From positions 336,315-400,314 of the forward strand of contig CP097971.1 of NCBI GenBank assembly GCA_023703615.1: DNA of 64,000 nucleotides, read 5' to 3'. The stretch is from SAR86 cluster bacterium. Its GTDB lineage: Bacteria; Pseudomonadota; Gammaproteobacteria; Magnimaribacterales; D2472. Under the pieces are notes generated by a model. That model made no database searches, was not told the DNA's origin, and saw nothing but the letters and a program-made list of their open reading frames with translations. How positions within the stretch are numbered: the first letter of the stretch is position 1; each line of letters opens with the position of its first letter. This document shows positions 48,182 through 59,786 of this stretch, piece after piece. Made by a program: the position numbers and the translations under genes.

Positions 48182-49718
48182 ACCTTTCGTTTTCTATAAT
48201 GCTTTAAAAAAAGTCATAGGGCTTACAGGTTTATCTAGAATTTTCGGACTTGTAAGAGATATTGCTACAACCAACTTACTTGGTGCCTCTATTTTCCATG
48301 ATATTTTTGTAGTTGTTTTAAAAATTCCAAATTTGTTTAGGCGATTTTTTGCCGAAGGTGCATTCAATCAAGCTTTTATTCCAATATATAGTGATTTTGA
48401 AAAAGAGAATCAAAAAGATGCTACAGATGAGTTTTTAAATTCTCTTGCAGGAATTTTAATAAGTTCTTTATTTATCTTCACTATATTAGTCTTAATTTTT
48501 GCACCCGTTTTTATCTTTATTTTTGCTCCCGGTTTTTACTTAGATCCAATGAAGAAAGATATATCTATTAATGTTTTAAGAATAATGTTTCCTTATTTAG
48601 CTTTAATTTCTCTTGTGGCGTTTGCAGGAGGCATACAAAATACCCATAAAAAATTTTCTATTCCTGCATTTACCCCAGTAGTTTTTAATATATGTCTTAT
48701 TATTGCTGCCATATTGGTTGCCCCAATGTTTGAGATGCCAGTGTATGTTCTTGCGTGGGGAGTTTTGTTATCAGGGGTACTTCAACTTCTTATCCAAATT
48801 CTACCTCTATGGAGAATAAATAGACTCCCAATTCCAAAACTAAACATAAACAATCCTGGATTAAATAAATTTTTTAGGCTTATTTTCCCTGCTATTCTTG
48901 CTGGTGGAATAATTCAAATCAACTTACTTATCGATACAATTTTCGCATCTTTCTTAGAAACAGGAAGCCCAACATGGCTTTATGTATCCGATAGATTGGT
49001 TCAATTTCCGATGGGTATCTTTGCTATTGCAATTGGTACAATACTTCTACCAACACTTTCAAAATATGATTTAAATTTTGAAAGAGAACAATTTATTTTA
49101 AGCATTCAAAAAGGACAAAGATTTGTTTTATTTATAGGTGTTCCATCATTAATAGGTTTATTTTTTTGTTCAGAGGATTTGATTAGTACTATTTTTTATA
49201 GAGGTGCCTTTACAGCATCAGATGTTATTAATTCATCATATAGTCTTATGGCGCTCTCATTTGGCTTACCATTCTTTATGTTAATGAAAGTATTAACACC
49301 TGCTTTTTTTGCAAGAAAAGATACTAAGACACCCATGTATGTCGCATTAATATCTTTAATTATAAATGCAGTTTTAAACTATTATTTAGCATTTATTTTA
49401 AATTATGGGCACGTTGGAATTGCAGTTGGAAGCTCAATAGCAGCAATTGTTAGTGTTTGCATTTTAGAAATAGTTTTATATAGAGATGGGTTTATCAAAA
49501 TTAAAAATATATTTAATAAATTTAACTTAAACATAGTAATTTCAAGTTTATTTGTAATTGTTTTTTTATATTTCTGTACATCCAAAATAAATTTTATTGA
49601 GATATCGCAGTCTGAAAGAATAGTATTTCTTTTAATTAAAGTTATAGTTTCAATTATTATTTATTTTGCTATTTCAAGATTAATATTAAAAAAGCCAATA
49701 AGATTTTTATTTGATTAA
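48165..49718 (+). CDS. murJ: Lipid II flippase MurJ
   Basis: 517 residues with about 14 membrane helices. [44 protein letters not shown] and [21 protein letters not shown] are MVF/MurJ signatures. It flips lipid II for peptidoglycan synthesis. The murJ-ribF-ileS-lspA-ispH run matches E. coli except that fkpB and rpsT are missing. Confidence 0.95.
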   Translation: MTKKNKPFVFYNALKKVIGLTGLSRIFGLVRDIATTNLLGASIFHDIFVVVLKIPNLFRRFFAEGAFNQAFIPIYSDFEKENQKDATDEFLNSLAGILISSLFIFTILVLIFAPVFIFIFAPGFYLDPMKKDISINVLRIMFPYLALISLVAFAGGIQNTHKKFSIPAFTPVVFNICLIIAAILVAPMFEMPVYVLAWGVLLSGVLQLLIQILPLWRINRLPIPKLNINNPGLNKFFRLIFPAILAGGIIQINLLIDTIFASFLETGSPTWLYVSDRLVQFPMGIFAIAIGTILLPTLSKYDLNFEREQFILSIQKGQRFVLFIGVPSLIGLFFCSEDLISTIFYRGAFTASDVINSSYSLMALSFGLPFFMLMKVLTPAFFARKDTKTPMYVALISLIINAVLNYYLAFILNYGHVGIAVGSSIAAIVSVCILEIVLYRDGFIKIKNIFNKFNLNIVISSLFVIVFLYFCTSKINFIEISQSERIVFLLIKVIVSIIIYFAISRLILKKPIRFLFD

Positions 49719-49719
49719 A

Positions 49720-50679
49720 ATGTATTTAATAAGAGGACAGCATAATCTAAAACTTTTTAAATTAAGATATCCTGAAATTCCTTTATGCGGAACAATTGGA
49801 AATTTTGATGGATTACATTTAGGCCATCAAGCAATTTTGAAAAAAATTCAAAATAATGCAAAAAAATATAATTCAAAAACAATTGTTTTCTTTACTGAGC
49901 CGCATGCTGCAGAATATTTTTCAAAAATAGCAAGCAAGAACCAAAATCCTCCACCGCGAATATGTCCATGGCGAGAAAAAGTAAAACTTCTCAAAAATAG
50001 CGGAATAGATTTTGCGTGTTTTTTAAAATTCAATAATGATTTAAGAACAATGTTACCTCAAGAATTTATATCTCAAATATTAGAATCAATAAATCTTAAG
50101 AGCTTTACAGTTGGTGATGACTTTAGGTTTGGTGCCGATAGGAAAGGCGACACGGATCTCTTAAAAGTCTGGGGGAAAAAAAATGGAGTGTTTGTAGAAA
50201 ATACAGAAACTATTTTTTATGGGAATGAACGAGTAAGCAGCTCAAGAATAAGAAATGAACTTTTAGATAATAATTTTGAACTTGCAGCAAAACTTTTAGG
50301 CAGACCTTATACTTTTTCAGGTAAAGTAGTGCACGGTCAACATCTTGGAAGAACTATTGAGGCCCCAACTGCAAATATATGGCTACCAAACCAAAGACTG
50401 CCAATTGAGGGTGTATACGCAGTTAAATGTATGTTAAATAATACAAAACATAAGGGTATTGCAAATATGGGTGTTAGGCCAACTGTCGGTGGTGAAAAGC
50501 CAGTTCTAGAAGTGCATTTATTTGATTTTAATCAAAATATTTACTCAAAAAGGCTTACCGTCAAATTTATTAAAAAAATAAGAGATGAAAAGAAATTTGA
50601 TAATTTAGACATGTTAAAATTACAGATCCAAAAGGATATATCAAAAGCAAAAAATATTTTAGACTCTTCTAATGACTAA
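49720..50679 (+). CDS. ribF: Riboflavin kinase/FAD synthetase
   Basis: 319 residues from ATG 49720 (an in-frame TTG lies at 49711). The N-terminal FMN adenylyltransferase has GNFDGLHLGHQAIL and SSSRIRNELL; the C-terminal riboflavin kinase has GKVVHGQHLGRTIEAPTANI and GIANMGVRPTV. It makes FMN and FAD, needed by SdhA and Lpd nearby. Eight-base overlap with ileS. Confidence 0.95.
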   Translation: MYLIRGQHNLKLFKLRYPEIPLCGTIGNFDGLHLGHQAILKKIQNNAKKYNSKTIVFFTEPHAAEYFSKIASKNQNPPPRICPWREKVKLLKNSGIDFACFLKFNNDLRTMLPQEFISQILESINLKSFTVGDDFRFGADRKGDTDLLKVWGKKNGVFVENTETIFYGNERVSSSRIRNELLDNNFELAAKLLGRPYTFSGKVVHGQHLGRTIEAPTANIWLPNQRLPIEGVYAVKCMLNNTKHKGIANMGVRPTVGGEKPVLEVHLFDFNQNIYSKRLTVKFIKKIRDEKKFDNLDMLKLQIQKDISKAKNILDSSND

Positions 50680-53440
50680 TTACAGAGATACATTAAATCT
50701 TCCAGAGACTGAATTCTCAATGAAAGCAGGATTGCCTAAAAAAGAACCAGAGATGTTAAACTTTTGGTCAAATAACGATCTTTACAACAAAATAAGAAAT
50801 AAATATAAAGATAACAAATTATTTTTATTACATGATGGCCCACCATACGCAAATGGAGATATACATTTAGGGCATTCAGTAAACAAAATCCTAAAGGATA
50901 TTACTGTCAAATTTAAAACCCTTCAAGGTTTTAACGCTCCATATGTGCCTGGTTGGGATTGTCATGGTCTTCCAATTGAGCTTAATGTTGAAAAAAAACA
51001 TGGAAAAAATAGCGAACTTGTAAAAAATAAAGAGAGCTTTCAAAAAGCATGTAAAGAATATGCTGAAAGCCAAATAAAAAAACAATTAAATGATTTTAAA
51101 AGACTGGGCGTGCTTGGTGATTGGGAGCATTCATACAAATCATTAGATCCAAAATTTGAAGCAGACATCGTTAGGTCTTTGGGTATTATCTATAAAAAAG
51201 GTTACCTAGAAAAAGGTGAAAAACCCGTTCATTGGTGCCATGAAAGTGGATCATCCCTAGCAGAGGCAGAAGTTGAATATATTGATAAAACATCTAAAGC
51301 AATTGATGTCGCATTTAAAGTTGATGCTTCATCTTTAAAAAATGTAAAAGATTTATTTAATGCTGAAGATTCAGCTGAAATATCGTTCGTTATTTGGACC
51401 ACAACACCATGGACAATACCCTCAAATGTAGCAGTATGTATCAATCCTAAATACAAATACTCACTTATTAAAATGAATGATAAATTTTATGTAATTGCAT
51501 TTGAGATGATTGATCAATGTTCCAAAAGATGGAACCAAAAATTCGATGTTATATCGACAATACATGGTAAAAAATTACGTGATATTGATCTTATTCATCC
51601 ATTTTTAGATAGAAAATCAGTTCTTTTGCATGCAAATCATGTTACAACTGAAACAGGAACAGGTTGTGTTCATACTGCTCCGGCTCATGGTATGGATGAT
51701 TATTTAATATGTAAGAAAAATAGTATTGATACTATTCATTCTTTAAATAATAAAGCCTTTTTTAAAGATGAATTGGATTTTATTGCAGGACTTCCTGCTA
51801 TGAAAGCAGATCCGCTTATTATTGAAAAATTACAAGAGCACAATGCACTCATTAATATAGAAGATTATCATCATTCTTATCCTCACTGTTGGAGACGCAA
51901 AACACCTCTAATTTTTACATCAACGCCTCAGTGGTTTATTTCAATGAAAAAAAATAATCTCATCAATGATGCCCTAAAACATATCAAAAGTGTTAATTGG
52001 GAACCCTCATGGGGTCTTCAAAGAATTGAATCCATGCTTATTGATAGACCAGATTGGTGTATCTCTAGACAAAGAAATTGGGGTGTCCCAATAACTTTAG
52101 TTGTTCATAAAGATACTGGAGAAATCCATCCCAATCAAAACGACCTATTTGAAAAATTTGCACAAGTTATCGAAAAAGAAGGAATTTCAGCTTGGGATAA
52201 ATTGAATTTGAAAGATTATATTGATGATCATGAAGAATATGTTAAAACTTCTGATTCTCTTGATGTTTGGTTTGATTCTGGAGTAACACACTATGCAGTT
52301 TCCACAGAAAGATTTGGTAGTAATGTCGTTGCAGATCTTTACTTAGAAGGCTCAGATCAACATAGGGGATGGTTCCAATCTTCATTATTAACAAGTATAG
52401 CCATGAAAGACTCTGCGCCGTATAAAACAGTTCTGACACATGGATTTGTTGTGGACGAACAAGGAAGAAAACAATCAAAATCACTTGGAAATGTTGTCTC
52501 ACCTCAGAAAGTGTGGGATAACTTAGGAGCAGACATTTTAAGGCTTTGGGTTGCTTCAACTGATTTTAGAAGTGAAATGGTGGCATCTGATGAAATATTA
52601 AAAAGAACCTCGGATCAATACAGACGTATTAGGAATACATTCAGATATATATTAGGTAATTTAAGTGATTTTAGTGATAAAAATAAAGTTAAATTTGAAA
52701 ATCAAATTGAATTAGATAAATGGATTATTAATGAAACAAAAATCCTGCAAAAAGAAGTCACAAGTTTATATGAATCCTACTCTTATCATAAGGCAATTCA
52801 AAAAATACATAACTTTTGTGTTAACGAATTAGGAGGAATATATCTTGATATAGTCAAAGATAGGCTCTATACCTGCAAAAATGATTCTTTGGCAAGAAGA
52901 TCATGTCAAACAAGCCTTGATTTAATTTTGAATGTATTGGTTAGGTTAATTGCTCCTATCCTTTCTTATACGGCAGAAGAAATATGGCAATCAAGTAACA
53001 GATTGAATAGTCAGGAAGATTCTGTTTTTCTCTCAAATTTTGATATTTCTGAAATAAATTTTGAATCAAATATCAATCAATCTGAATGGAAAAGAATTTT
53101 TGAAGTTAAAGATGCTGTCAATCAATCAATAGAAGAAATGAGAAATGATAATAAAATTAAAGGATCACTTGATTCGGTAGTTACTATTCAAGCTAATTCA
53201 AATGATCTAAATGTTCTAAAAAAGTTAGGCGAGGAACTTCACTTTTTATTTATTTCTTCAGAAGCAATAGTTAACGAAGGAAAAAGTTTTAAAATCAAAG
53301 TCAATTTTTCAAAAAACACAAAATGTGTTAGATGTTGGCATAGATGTTCATCAGTTGGATCTTCTAATAAACATCCTGAATTATGTAATAGATGCATTAA
53401 AAATATAGATAATGAAGGTGAGCAAAGAAACTTTGTATAA
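50672..53440 (+). CDS. ileS: Isoleucyl-tRNA synthetase
   Basis: 922 residues. HIGH motif as GDIHLGHSVNKI, editing domain with WTTTPWTIPSN and GTGCVHTAPAHGMDD, KMSKS variant GRKQSKSLGN, and a C-terminal zinc finger with CVRCWHRCS and CNRC. The zinc finger and QSKS are those of the bacterial type that is normally mupirocin sensitive. Confidence 0.97.
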   Translation: MTNYRDTLNLPETEFSMKAGLPKKEPEMLNFWSNNDLYNKIRNKYKDNKLFLLHDGPPYANGDIHLGHSVNKILKDITVKFKTLQGFNAPYVPGWDCHGLPIELNVEKKHGKNSELVKNKESFQKACKEYAESQIKKQLNDFKRLGVLGDWEHSYKSLDPKFEADIVRSLGIIYKKGYLEKGEKPVHWCHESGSSLAEAEVEYIDKTSKAIDVAFKVDASSLKNVKDLFNAEDSAEISFVIWTTTPWTIPSNVAVCINPKYKYSLIKMNDKFYVIAFEMIDQCSKRWNQKFDVISTIHGKKLRDIDLIHPFLDRKSVLLHANHVTTETGTGCVHTAPAHGMDDYLICKKNSIDTIHSLNNKAFFKDELDFIAGLPAMKADPLIIEKLQEHNALINIEDYHHSYPHCWRRKTPLIFTSTPQWFISMKKNNLINDALKHIKSVNWEPSWGLQRIESMLIDRPDWCISRQRNWGVPITLVVHKDTGEIHPNQNDLFEKFAQVIEKEGISAWDKLNLKDYIDDHEEYVKTSDSLDVWFDSGVTHYAVSTERFGSNVVADLYLEGSDQHRGWFQSSLLTSIAMKDSAPYKTVLTHGFVVDEQGRKQSKSLGNVVSPQKVWDNLGADILRLWVASTDFRSEMVASDEILKRTSDQYRRIRNTFRYILGNLSDFSDKNKVKFENQIELDKWIINETKILQKEVTSLYESYSYHKAIQKIHNFCVNELGGIYLDIVKDRLYTCKNDSLARRSCQTSLDLILNVLVRLIAPILSYTAEEIWQSSNRLNSQEDSVFLSNFDISEINFESNINQSEWKRIFEVKDAVNQSIEEMRNDNKIKGSLDSVVTIQANSNDLNVLKKLGEELHFLFISSEAIVNEGKSFKIKVNFSKNTKCVRCWHRCSSVGSSNKHPELCNRCIKNIDNEGEQRNFV

Positions 53441-53900
53441 ATTACATTATCTAACATTAATCATTGTTCTTTTTGTATTAGATTTGGTTTCAAAAAATTA
53501 TGCTGAAAATAATATTTCATTTGGACAATCTTATACAACTTTCTTGCCATTTATAGATTTCTTCCTAATTTATAATTCTGGCATTGCATTTGGTTTGTTT
53601 GATGGTTATGGAGATTTAGCCTCTAACATTTTATTAATTATTACTGTTATTATTCTTGCATATCTCATAAGAATGCTTATCCAAGAAAAGGTTCAAATTG
53701 CTAAATTAGCATTGTCATTAATTATTGCTGGTGCGCTGGGAAATATTGTCGATAGAATAGTTGATGGTAGAGTTACAGATTTTCTTCATCTAGAGATCGC
53801 TAACTTTTCTTTTTTTATTTTTAATCTCGCGGATGCATTTATAACTCTTGGAGCTATTTTAATTATATACTTTGAATTAATTTATAAAGCAAAAAAATGA
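53412..53900 (+). CDS. lspA: Lipoprotein signal peptidase
   Basis: 162 residues with four membrane helices. LDLVSKNYAEN, YNSGIAFGLF, GNIVDRIVDGRVTDFLHL and FNLADAFITLGA hold the two catalytic Asp. It processes the prolipoproteins Pal, BamB and BamC found in this window. The start lies 29 bases inside ileS; ispH overlaps its end by four. Confidence 0.95.
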   Translation: MKVSKETLYKLHYLTLIIVLFVLDLVSKNYAENNISFGQSYTTFLPFIDFFLIYNSGIAFGLFDGYGDLASNILLIITVIILAYLIRMLIQEKVQIAKLALSLIIAGALGNIVDRIVDGRVTDFLHLEIANFSFFIFNLADAFITLGAILIIYFELIYKAKK

Positions 53901-54835
53901 CTAAAGAGATTAAATTAGCAAATCCTCGTGGTTTCTGTGCTGGTGTTGACAGGGCTATTGATATTGTAAATAGGGCTCTAGATAAATATGGAGCACCAGT
54001 TTATGTAAAACATGAAGTTGTTCATAACAAAGTTGTTGTAGATAATTTAAGAGATAGGGGTGCAGTTTTTGTTGAAGAAATTGATGAAATACCAGATGAT
54101 TCGCTTGTCATTTTTAGCGCACACGGTGTTTCAAGTGCTGTTGAAGACGAAACAAAAGCAAGAAATTTAAATTTTTTTGATGCTACTTGCCCACTTGTCA
54201 CAAAAGTTCATATGGAGGTGAAAAGACATGCAAATGCTAATAGAGATATTATTTTAGTTGGTCATGAAGGCCATCCAGAGGTTGAAGGTACAATGGGAAG
54301 ACACATAAACAAAGATAATAGCTCAATATATTTGGTTCAAGATGAACAAGATGCTAAAAATATAGAAATTAAAAATACAAATAATTTGGCTCTCGTAACA
54401 CAAACTACTCTTAGCGTTGATGAAACTAAGTCTATTATTGCAATTTTAAAAACAAGATTCCCGTTAATTAATATTCCAAAAAAAGATGATATTTGTTACG
54501 CAACTCAAAATAGACAAGATGCTGTTAAGCAACTTGCTCTTGAATCTGATTTTCTAATAGTTGTTGGATCAAGTAATAGCTCTAATTCAAACAGATTAAA
54601 AGAATTGTCAGAAAAATGTGGTTGCAAATCTGTTTTGATAGATGAATTTTCGGATTTAGACCTTGATGATCTTAAAAACTATTTAAAGATCTCTATTACT
54701 GCAGGTGCATCTGCACCAGAATCGAAGGTCATAGAAATAGCGAAATCTATAGAAACATTTACAGATGCAAAAATTATAGAATTTGGAGAAGATAATGAAG
54801 ATATTTATTTTAAGTTACCACCTGAATTAAGATAA
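53897..54835 (+). CDS. ispH: IspH, HMBPP reductase (MEP pathway)
   Basis: 312 residues. The three cluster cysteines are in PRGFCAGVDRAI, DATCPLVTKVH and GASAPES-side segments (DDICYATQNRQDA holds the conserved TQ...Q). It produces IPP and DMAPP, completing the pathway with ispG. Its last codon directly adjoins ampD. Confidence 0.97.
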   Translation: MTKEIKLANPRGFCAGVDRAIDIVNRALDKYGAPVYVKHEVVHNKVVVDNLRDRGAVFVEEIDEIPDDSLVIFSAHGVSSAVEDETKARNLNFFDATCPLVTKVHMEVKRHANANRDIILVGHEGHPEVEGTMGRHINKDNSSIYLVQDEQDAKNIEIKNTNNLALVTQTTLSVDETKSIIAILKTRFPLINIPKKDDICYATQNRQDAVKQLALESDFLIVVGSSNSSNSNRLKELSEKCGCKSVLIDEFSDLDLDDLKNYLKISITAGASAPESKVIEIAKSIETFTDAKIIEFGEDNEDIYFKLPPELR

Positions 54836-55375
54836 ATGCTTATAAAAGACCATCTATTAAAAGATCACATTTTTTTGAAATCACCAAATTTCAATGATAG
54901 GCCTAACTTAGTTCATCCAACTTTAATAGTTATCCATTGCATAAGTTTGCCTGAGGGTAGTTATGATAATCAAAACGTTGAAGACTTTTTTCTCAATAAA
55001 CTAGATTTTAATTTAAATCAAAGCTTTAACGACATTAAAGATATGAAAGTTTCATCACATATTTATATTAAAAGATGTGGAAAAATTATTCAGTTTGTTC
55101 CATTTAATAAAAGAGCTTGGCATGCTGGTATTTCTTGCTTTAATGGTATTGAAAATTGCAATGATTATTCAATTGGAATTGAACTTCAAGGCACTGATCA
55201 AGAACCTTATGAAGATAAACAATACATTTCTCTGATATCTATTACATCGCTGTTATTAAAACATTATGATTCTTTGAATAAGAAAAATATAGTTGGTCAT
55301 TCAGATATTGCTCCAAATAGAAAATCAGATCCCGGCAAACAATTTGATTGGAACAGATATATAAAAAATGTTTGA
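54836..55375 (+). CDS. ampD: AmpD, 1,6-anhydro-N-acetylmuramyl-L-alanine amidase
   Basis: 179 residues of the amidase_2 family. VIHCISLPEG holds the first zinc His, AWHAGISCFNG the substrate region, and VGHSDIAPNRKSDPGKQFDW the second His and the zinc Asp. It recycles muropeptides in the cytoplasm. Paired with ampG, whose start overlaps it by eight bases. Confidence 0.93.
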   Translation: MLIKDHLLKDHIFLKSPNFNDRPNLVHPTLIVIHCISLPEGSYDNQNVEDFFLNKLDFNLNQSFNDIKDMKVSSHIYIKRCGKIIQFVPFNKRAWHAGISCFNGIENCNDYSIGIELQGTDQEPYEDKQYISLISITSLLLKHYDSLNKKNIVGHSDIAPNRKSDPGKQFDWNRYIKNV

Positions 55376-56654
55376 TTTAAGAAAAATGCTGGTGATTAGT
55401 TCATTTGGATTCGCATCAGGTCTTCCATATATTCTTATTTTTTCTACTCTTTCAGCATGGTTGAGGGATGTAGGTATAAATTTGAGTATTATTGGATTTT
55501 TTTCCTGGATTGTTTTGACATACTCTCTAAAATTTTTATGGGCACCTGCGATAGATAGATTTTCTATACCGATTCTGAACAAATTTGGTAAAAGAAAAAG
55601 TTGGATAATATTCTCACAACTCATCATTATTTTTTCATTATTGATTCTTTCAACAATTAATCCTACTGAAAAAATATTAGCGTTTGTAGTGATTGCTTTT
55701 TTTGTCGCTTTTTTTGGTTCTATTCAAGATATTGCTATAGATGCATTTAGAATTGAATATGCAAACTTATCTGATCAAGGAAATTTAGCGGCAGCCTATC
55801 AATTTGGATACAGACTTGCGATTTTAGTGGCAACATCTGCAGCCTTAATAATTGCAGATGTTTATGATTGGTCCTTTGCCTACCTATTAATGAGCAGCTT
55901 GATGTTAATTGGACTTGCAGCAGCCATTTTTTCAAAAAAAGAAAAAACAAATAATGATCTAAAAGTATTAAATTTTTCAGAGGCCTTTATAAATCCTCTC
56001 AAAGATTTTTCAAAAAGATACGGTCTTACTCTAGCCTCAATGATTTTATTAGTTGTTGCAACTTACAGACTTACTGACATAGTTATGGGCCCAATGGCAA
56101 ATCCATTTTACATAGATATGGGTTATACCCTTACTCAAATTGGAAGTGTAATTAAAGTAGTAGCGTTAATAGCTTCAATATGTGGTGTTTTTATAGGAGG
56201 AATATTAATCAAAAACTTTGGCCTATATTACTCTTTACTAGCCGGAGCATTTCTTGTGATGTTCACTAACTTATTTTTTTCATATGTAGCAGTAACTCAA
56301 GATGTTTTTTTAAATATCGCTAATTTAGAGATACCTTTAAATCTCAGCATTGTTGTTAGTTTGGATAGTATAGCTGCAGGCATAGTCGGGACTGTGAATA
56401 TTACATTTTTAACAAGCTTGGTTTCTAAAAAATATACAGCAGTTCAATATGCGCTACTAACTTCTTTTATGATGTTACCAGGCAAATTTTTTGGTGGCTT
56501 TTCTGGATTAATAGCAAATTATTTTCAAACTATTTCTAACTTAAATTTTGGTTGGATGTTTTTTTATATTTTCACTTCACTGCTTTCAATTTTGCCTTTA
56601 TATTTAATATACTTAAATAAAGACTTTTTGAGAAATAATGAAAAATATATTTAA
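55368..56654 (+). CDS. ampG: AmpG, muropeptide permease
   Basis: 428 residues and twelve membrane helices. FGFASGLPYILIFSTLSAWLRDVGI and LKFLWAPAIDR are the AmpG signature at the N-terminus. It imports GlcNAc-anhydroMurNAc peptides, the substrates of AmpD, so this pair forms a wall-recycling unit. Confidence 0.92.
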   Translation: MFDLRKMLVISSFGFASGLPYILIFSTLSAWLRDVGINLSIIGFFSWIVLTYSLKFLWAPAIDRFSIPILNKFGKRKSWIIFSQLIIIFSLLILSTINPTEKILAFVVIAFFVAFFGSIQDIAIDAFRIEYANLSDQGNLAAAYQFGYRLAILVATSAALIIADVYDWSFAYLLMSSLMLIGLAAAIFSKKEKTNNDLKVLNFSEAFINPLKDFSKRYGLTLASMILLVVATYRLTDIVMGPMANPFYIDMGYTLTQIGSVIKVVALIASICGVFIGGILIKNFGLYYSLLAGAFLVMFTNLFFSYVAVTQDVFLNIANLEIPLNLSIVVSLDSIAAGIVGTVNITFLTSLVSKKYTAVQYALLTSFMMLPGKFFGGFSGLIANYFQTISNLNFGWMFFYIFTSLLSILPLYLIYLNKDFLRNNEKYI

Positions 56655-56988
56655 AGCTATATTTTTTATATCTCTTTTTCTTATTTTTATTTTTAGCATA
56701 CTTTCAGCATCCCAAATTTCTAATTTAGCTAAATTGAGTTTTTTTTCAGATAAATTAATACATTTTTTAATTTATTTTTATTTAACGTACATTGGATTAA
56801 TATCATATTTTCACATCAATAGACTGTTTTTAATATTTCTAATTTTTATTTATGGGTTCTGCATAGAAATTATTCATTTTTATCATCCAAACAGACTATT
56901 TGAAATATTTGATTTATTAAGCAATCTTCTCGGAATAGTAGCAGGCTCGTTATTGTTTAACTTAAAATTTTTTTTTGAAAAGTATTGA
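56638..56988 (+). CDS. VanZ-like small membrane protein
   Basis: 116 residues and three or four helices. SDKLIHFLIYFYLTYIGL and EIIHFYHPNRLFEIFDLLSNLLGIVAG match the VanZ-like family, whose cellular role is unknown outside teicoplanin resistance. Overlaps ampG by 17 bases. The 86-base gap after it is the groE upstream region, in which I found no convincing sigma-32 site. Confidence 0.75.
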   Translation: MKNIFKAIFFISLFLIFIFSILSASQISNLAKLSFFSDKLIHFLIYFYLTYIGLISYFHINRLFLIFLIFIYGFCIEIIHFYHPNRLFEIFDLLSNLLGIVAGSLLFNLKFFFEKY

Positions 56989-57074
56989 TTTCTTGATTTT
57001 AGGCCCTAACTACTATTTAAATTAAACAAACTAGAATAAAATTCATTATTAATTTTTTTGAACGGGAGATATAA

Positions 57075-57362
57075 ATGAAATTAAGACCATTACATGACAA
57101 AGTTTTAGTCAAAAGAACTGAAGAAGAAGAAACCTCATCTGGAGGTATTATTCTTTCTGGATCAGCAAAAGAGAAACCGTCCCAAGGCACAGTTGTTTCT
57201 GTTGGTCCGGGTAAAAAGAATGAATCAGGCGAAATTAGCCCATTAAATGTCAAAGAAGGAGATACAGTTGTGTTTGGGCAATATGGTGGGAATGAAATTA
57301 AACTTGATGGTGAAGAGCTTCTCATTTTAAGTGAGAGTGACATCTTCGGAGTCATAGAATAA
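57075..57362 (+). CDS. groES: Co-chaperonin GroES
   Basis: 95 residues. LRPLHDKVLVKRTEEEETSSGGIIL, mobile loop included, and the final GEELLILSESDIFGVIE. A strong GGGAG ribosome site precedes ATG 57075. It caps GroEL. Confidence 0.97.
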   Translation: MKLRPLHDKVLVKRTEEEETSSGGIILSGSAKEKPSQGTVVSVGPGKKNESGEISPLNVKEGDTVVFGQYGGNEIKLDGEELLILSESDIFGVIE

Positions 57363-57389
57363 AAATTATAAATTATTGGGAGAAATTAA

Positions 57390-59033
<1,644 letters not shown>

Positions 59034-59057
59034 TCTCTTTGTGTATTGATTTAAAAG

Positions 59058-59082
59058 AACGGGGAATTTTCCCCGTTTTTTT
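59058..59082 (+). terminator. Intrinsic terminator after groEL
   Basis: AACGGGG (59058-59064) pairs with CCCCGTT (59071-59077) around an AATTTT loop, followed by a run of seven T (59076-59082). It is the clearest Rho-independent terminator in the window. Confidence 0.93.
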
Positions 59083-59140
59083 ATTAGATTTAAAATAAAA
59101 ATTACTTTAAGATATAGCTACACATTTTAGAGGATTATCT

Positions 59141-59776
59141 ATGGAACTTTTAAGCGACCAAGCATTTTTTAGATCTTTTCATATTCTTTTTGGGATAGCA
59201 TGGATAGGCTTATTATATTATTTTAATTTTGTTCAAACTGAATATGTAAAAGTTGCAGATCCAGATGCAAAAGCAGATGTCATGAAAAAACTTGCTCCAA
59301 ATGCATTGTGGTGGTTTAGATGGGCTGCTTTTTTTACTTTTTTAACTGGTTTGATTTTAATTCATCAAATAACAGCAAGACTTGGTACTGAAATAATTCT
59401 TGGTATCACCATGGGAACATTAATGATGTTAAATGTATGGGGTATTATATGGAGAAATCAAAAAATTGTTTTAGGAATGAAAGATGGAGACGTAGCAGTT
59501 GCTGCAGCAAAAGCAGGACTTGCTTCAAGAACAAATACATTATTTTCTGTTCCAATGCTCATGTACATGGTTTATTCTGCTCATGCTCCAGGTTCTTATT
59601 TAGTGCTGGATGATTGGAATCCAACTAGCTTAATTATTGGTTTGGCAATCATATTTTTAATTGAAGCAAATGCGATTTGGGGCAAAATGCTTCCAATGAT
59701 TGCAAGCGTAAGAGGTGTTATTACATCGTCATTTGTATTGACTGTTATTTTTAAAGTATTAACTGATTTTTTATAA
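59141..59776 (+). CDS. Urate_ox_N-type membrane protein (PuuD N-terminal domain only)
   Basis: 211 residues, about five helices. FFRSFHILFGIAWIGLLYYFNFVQ and NALWWFRWAAFFTFLTGLIL match the urate oxidase N-terminal domain family (membrane part of PuuD). The cytochrome c domain of true PuuD is missing and no purine-catabolism gene is nearby, so urate oxidation is not supported. AGAGGA precedes the ATG. It has its own short upstream region after the groEL terminator. Confidence 0.7.
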   Translation: MELLSDQAFFRSFHILFGIAWIGLLYYFNFVQTEYVKVADPDAKADVMKKLAPNALWWFRWAAFFTFLTGLILIHQITARLGTEIILGITMGTLMMLNVWGIIWRNQKIVLGMKDGDVAVAAAKAGLASRTNTLFSVPMLMYMVYSAHAPGSYLVLDDWNPTSLIIGLAIIFLIEANAIWGKMLPMIASVRGVITSSFVLTVIFKVLTDFL

Positions 59777-59786
59777 AATATAAATA

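Noticed and set aside
56989-57074. Possible sigma-32 promoter before groES (CTTGATT and CCCTAACT)
   Set aside because: The two boxes are only about five bases apart instead of 13-15, and no other pair fits.
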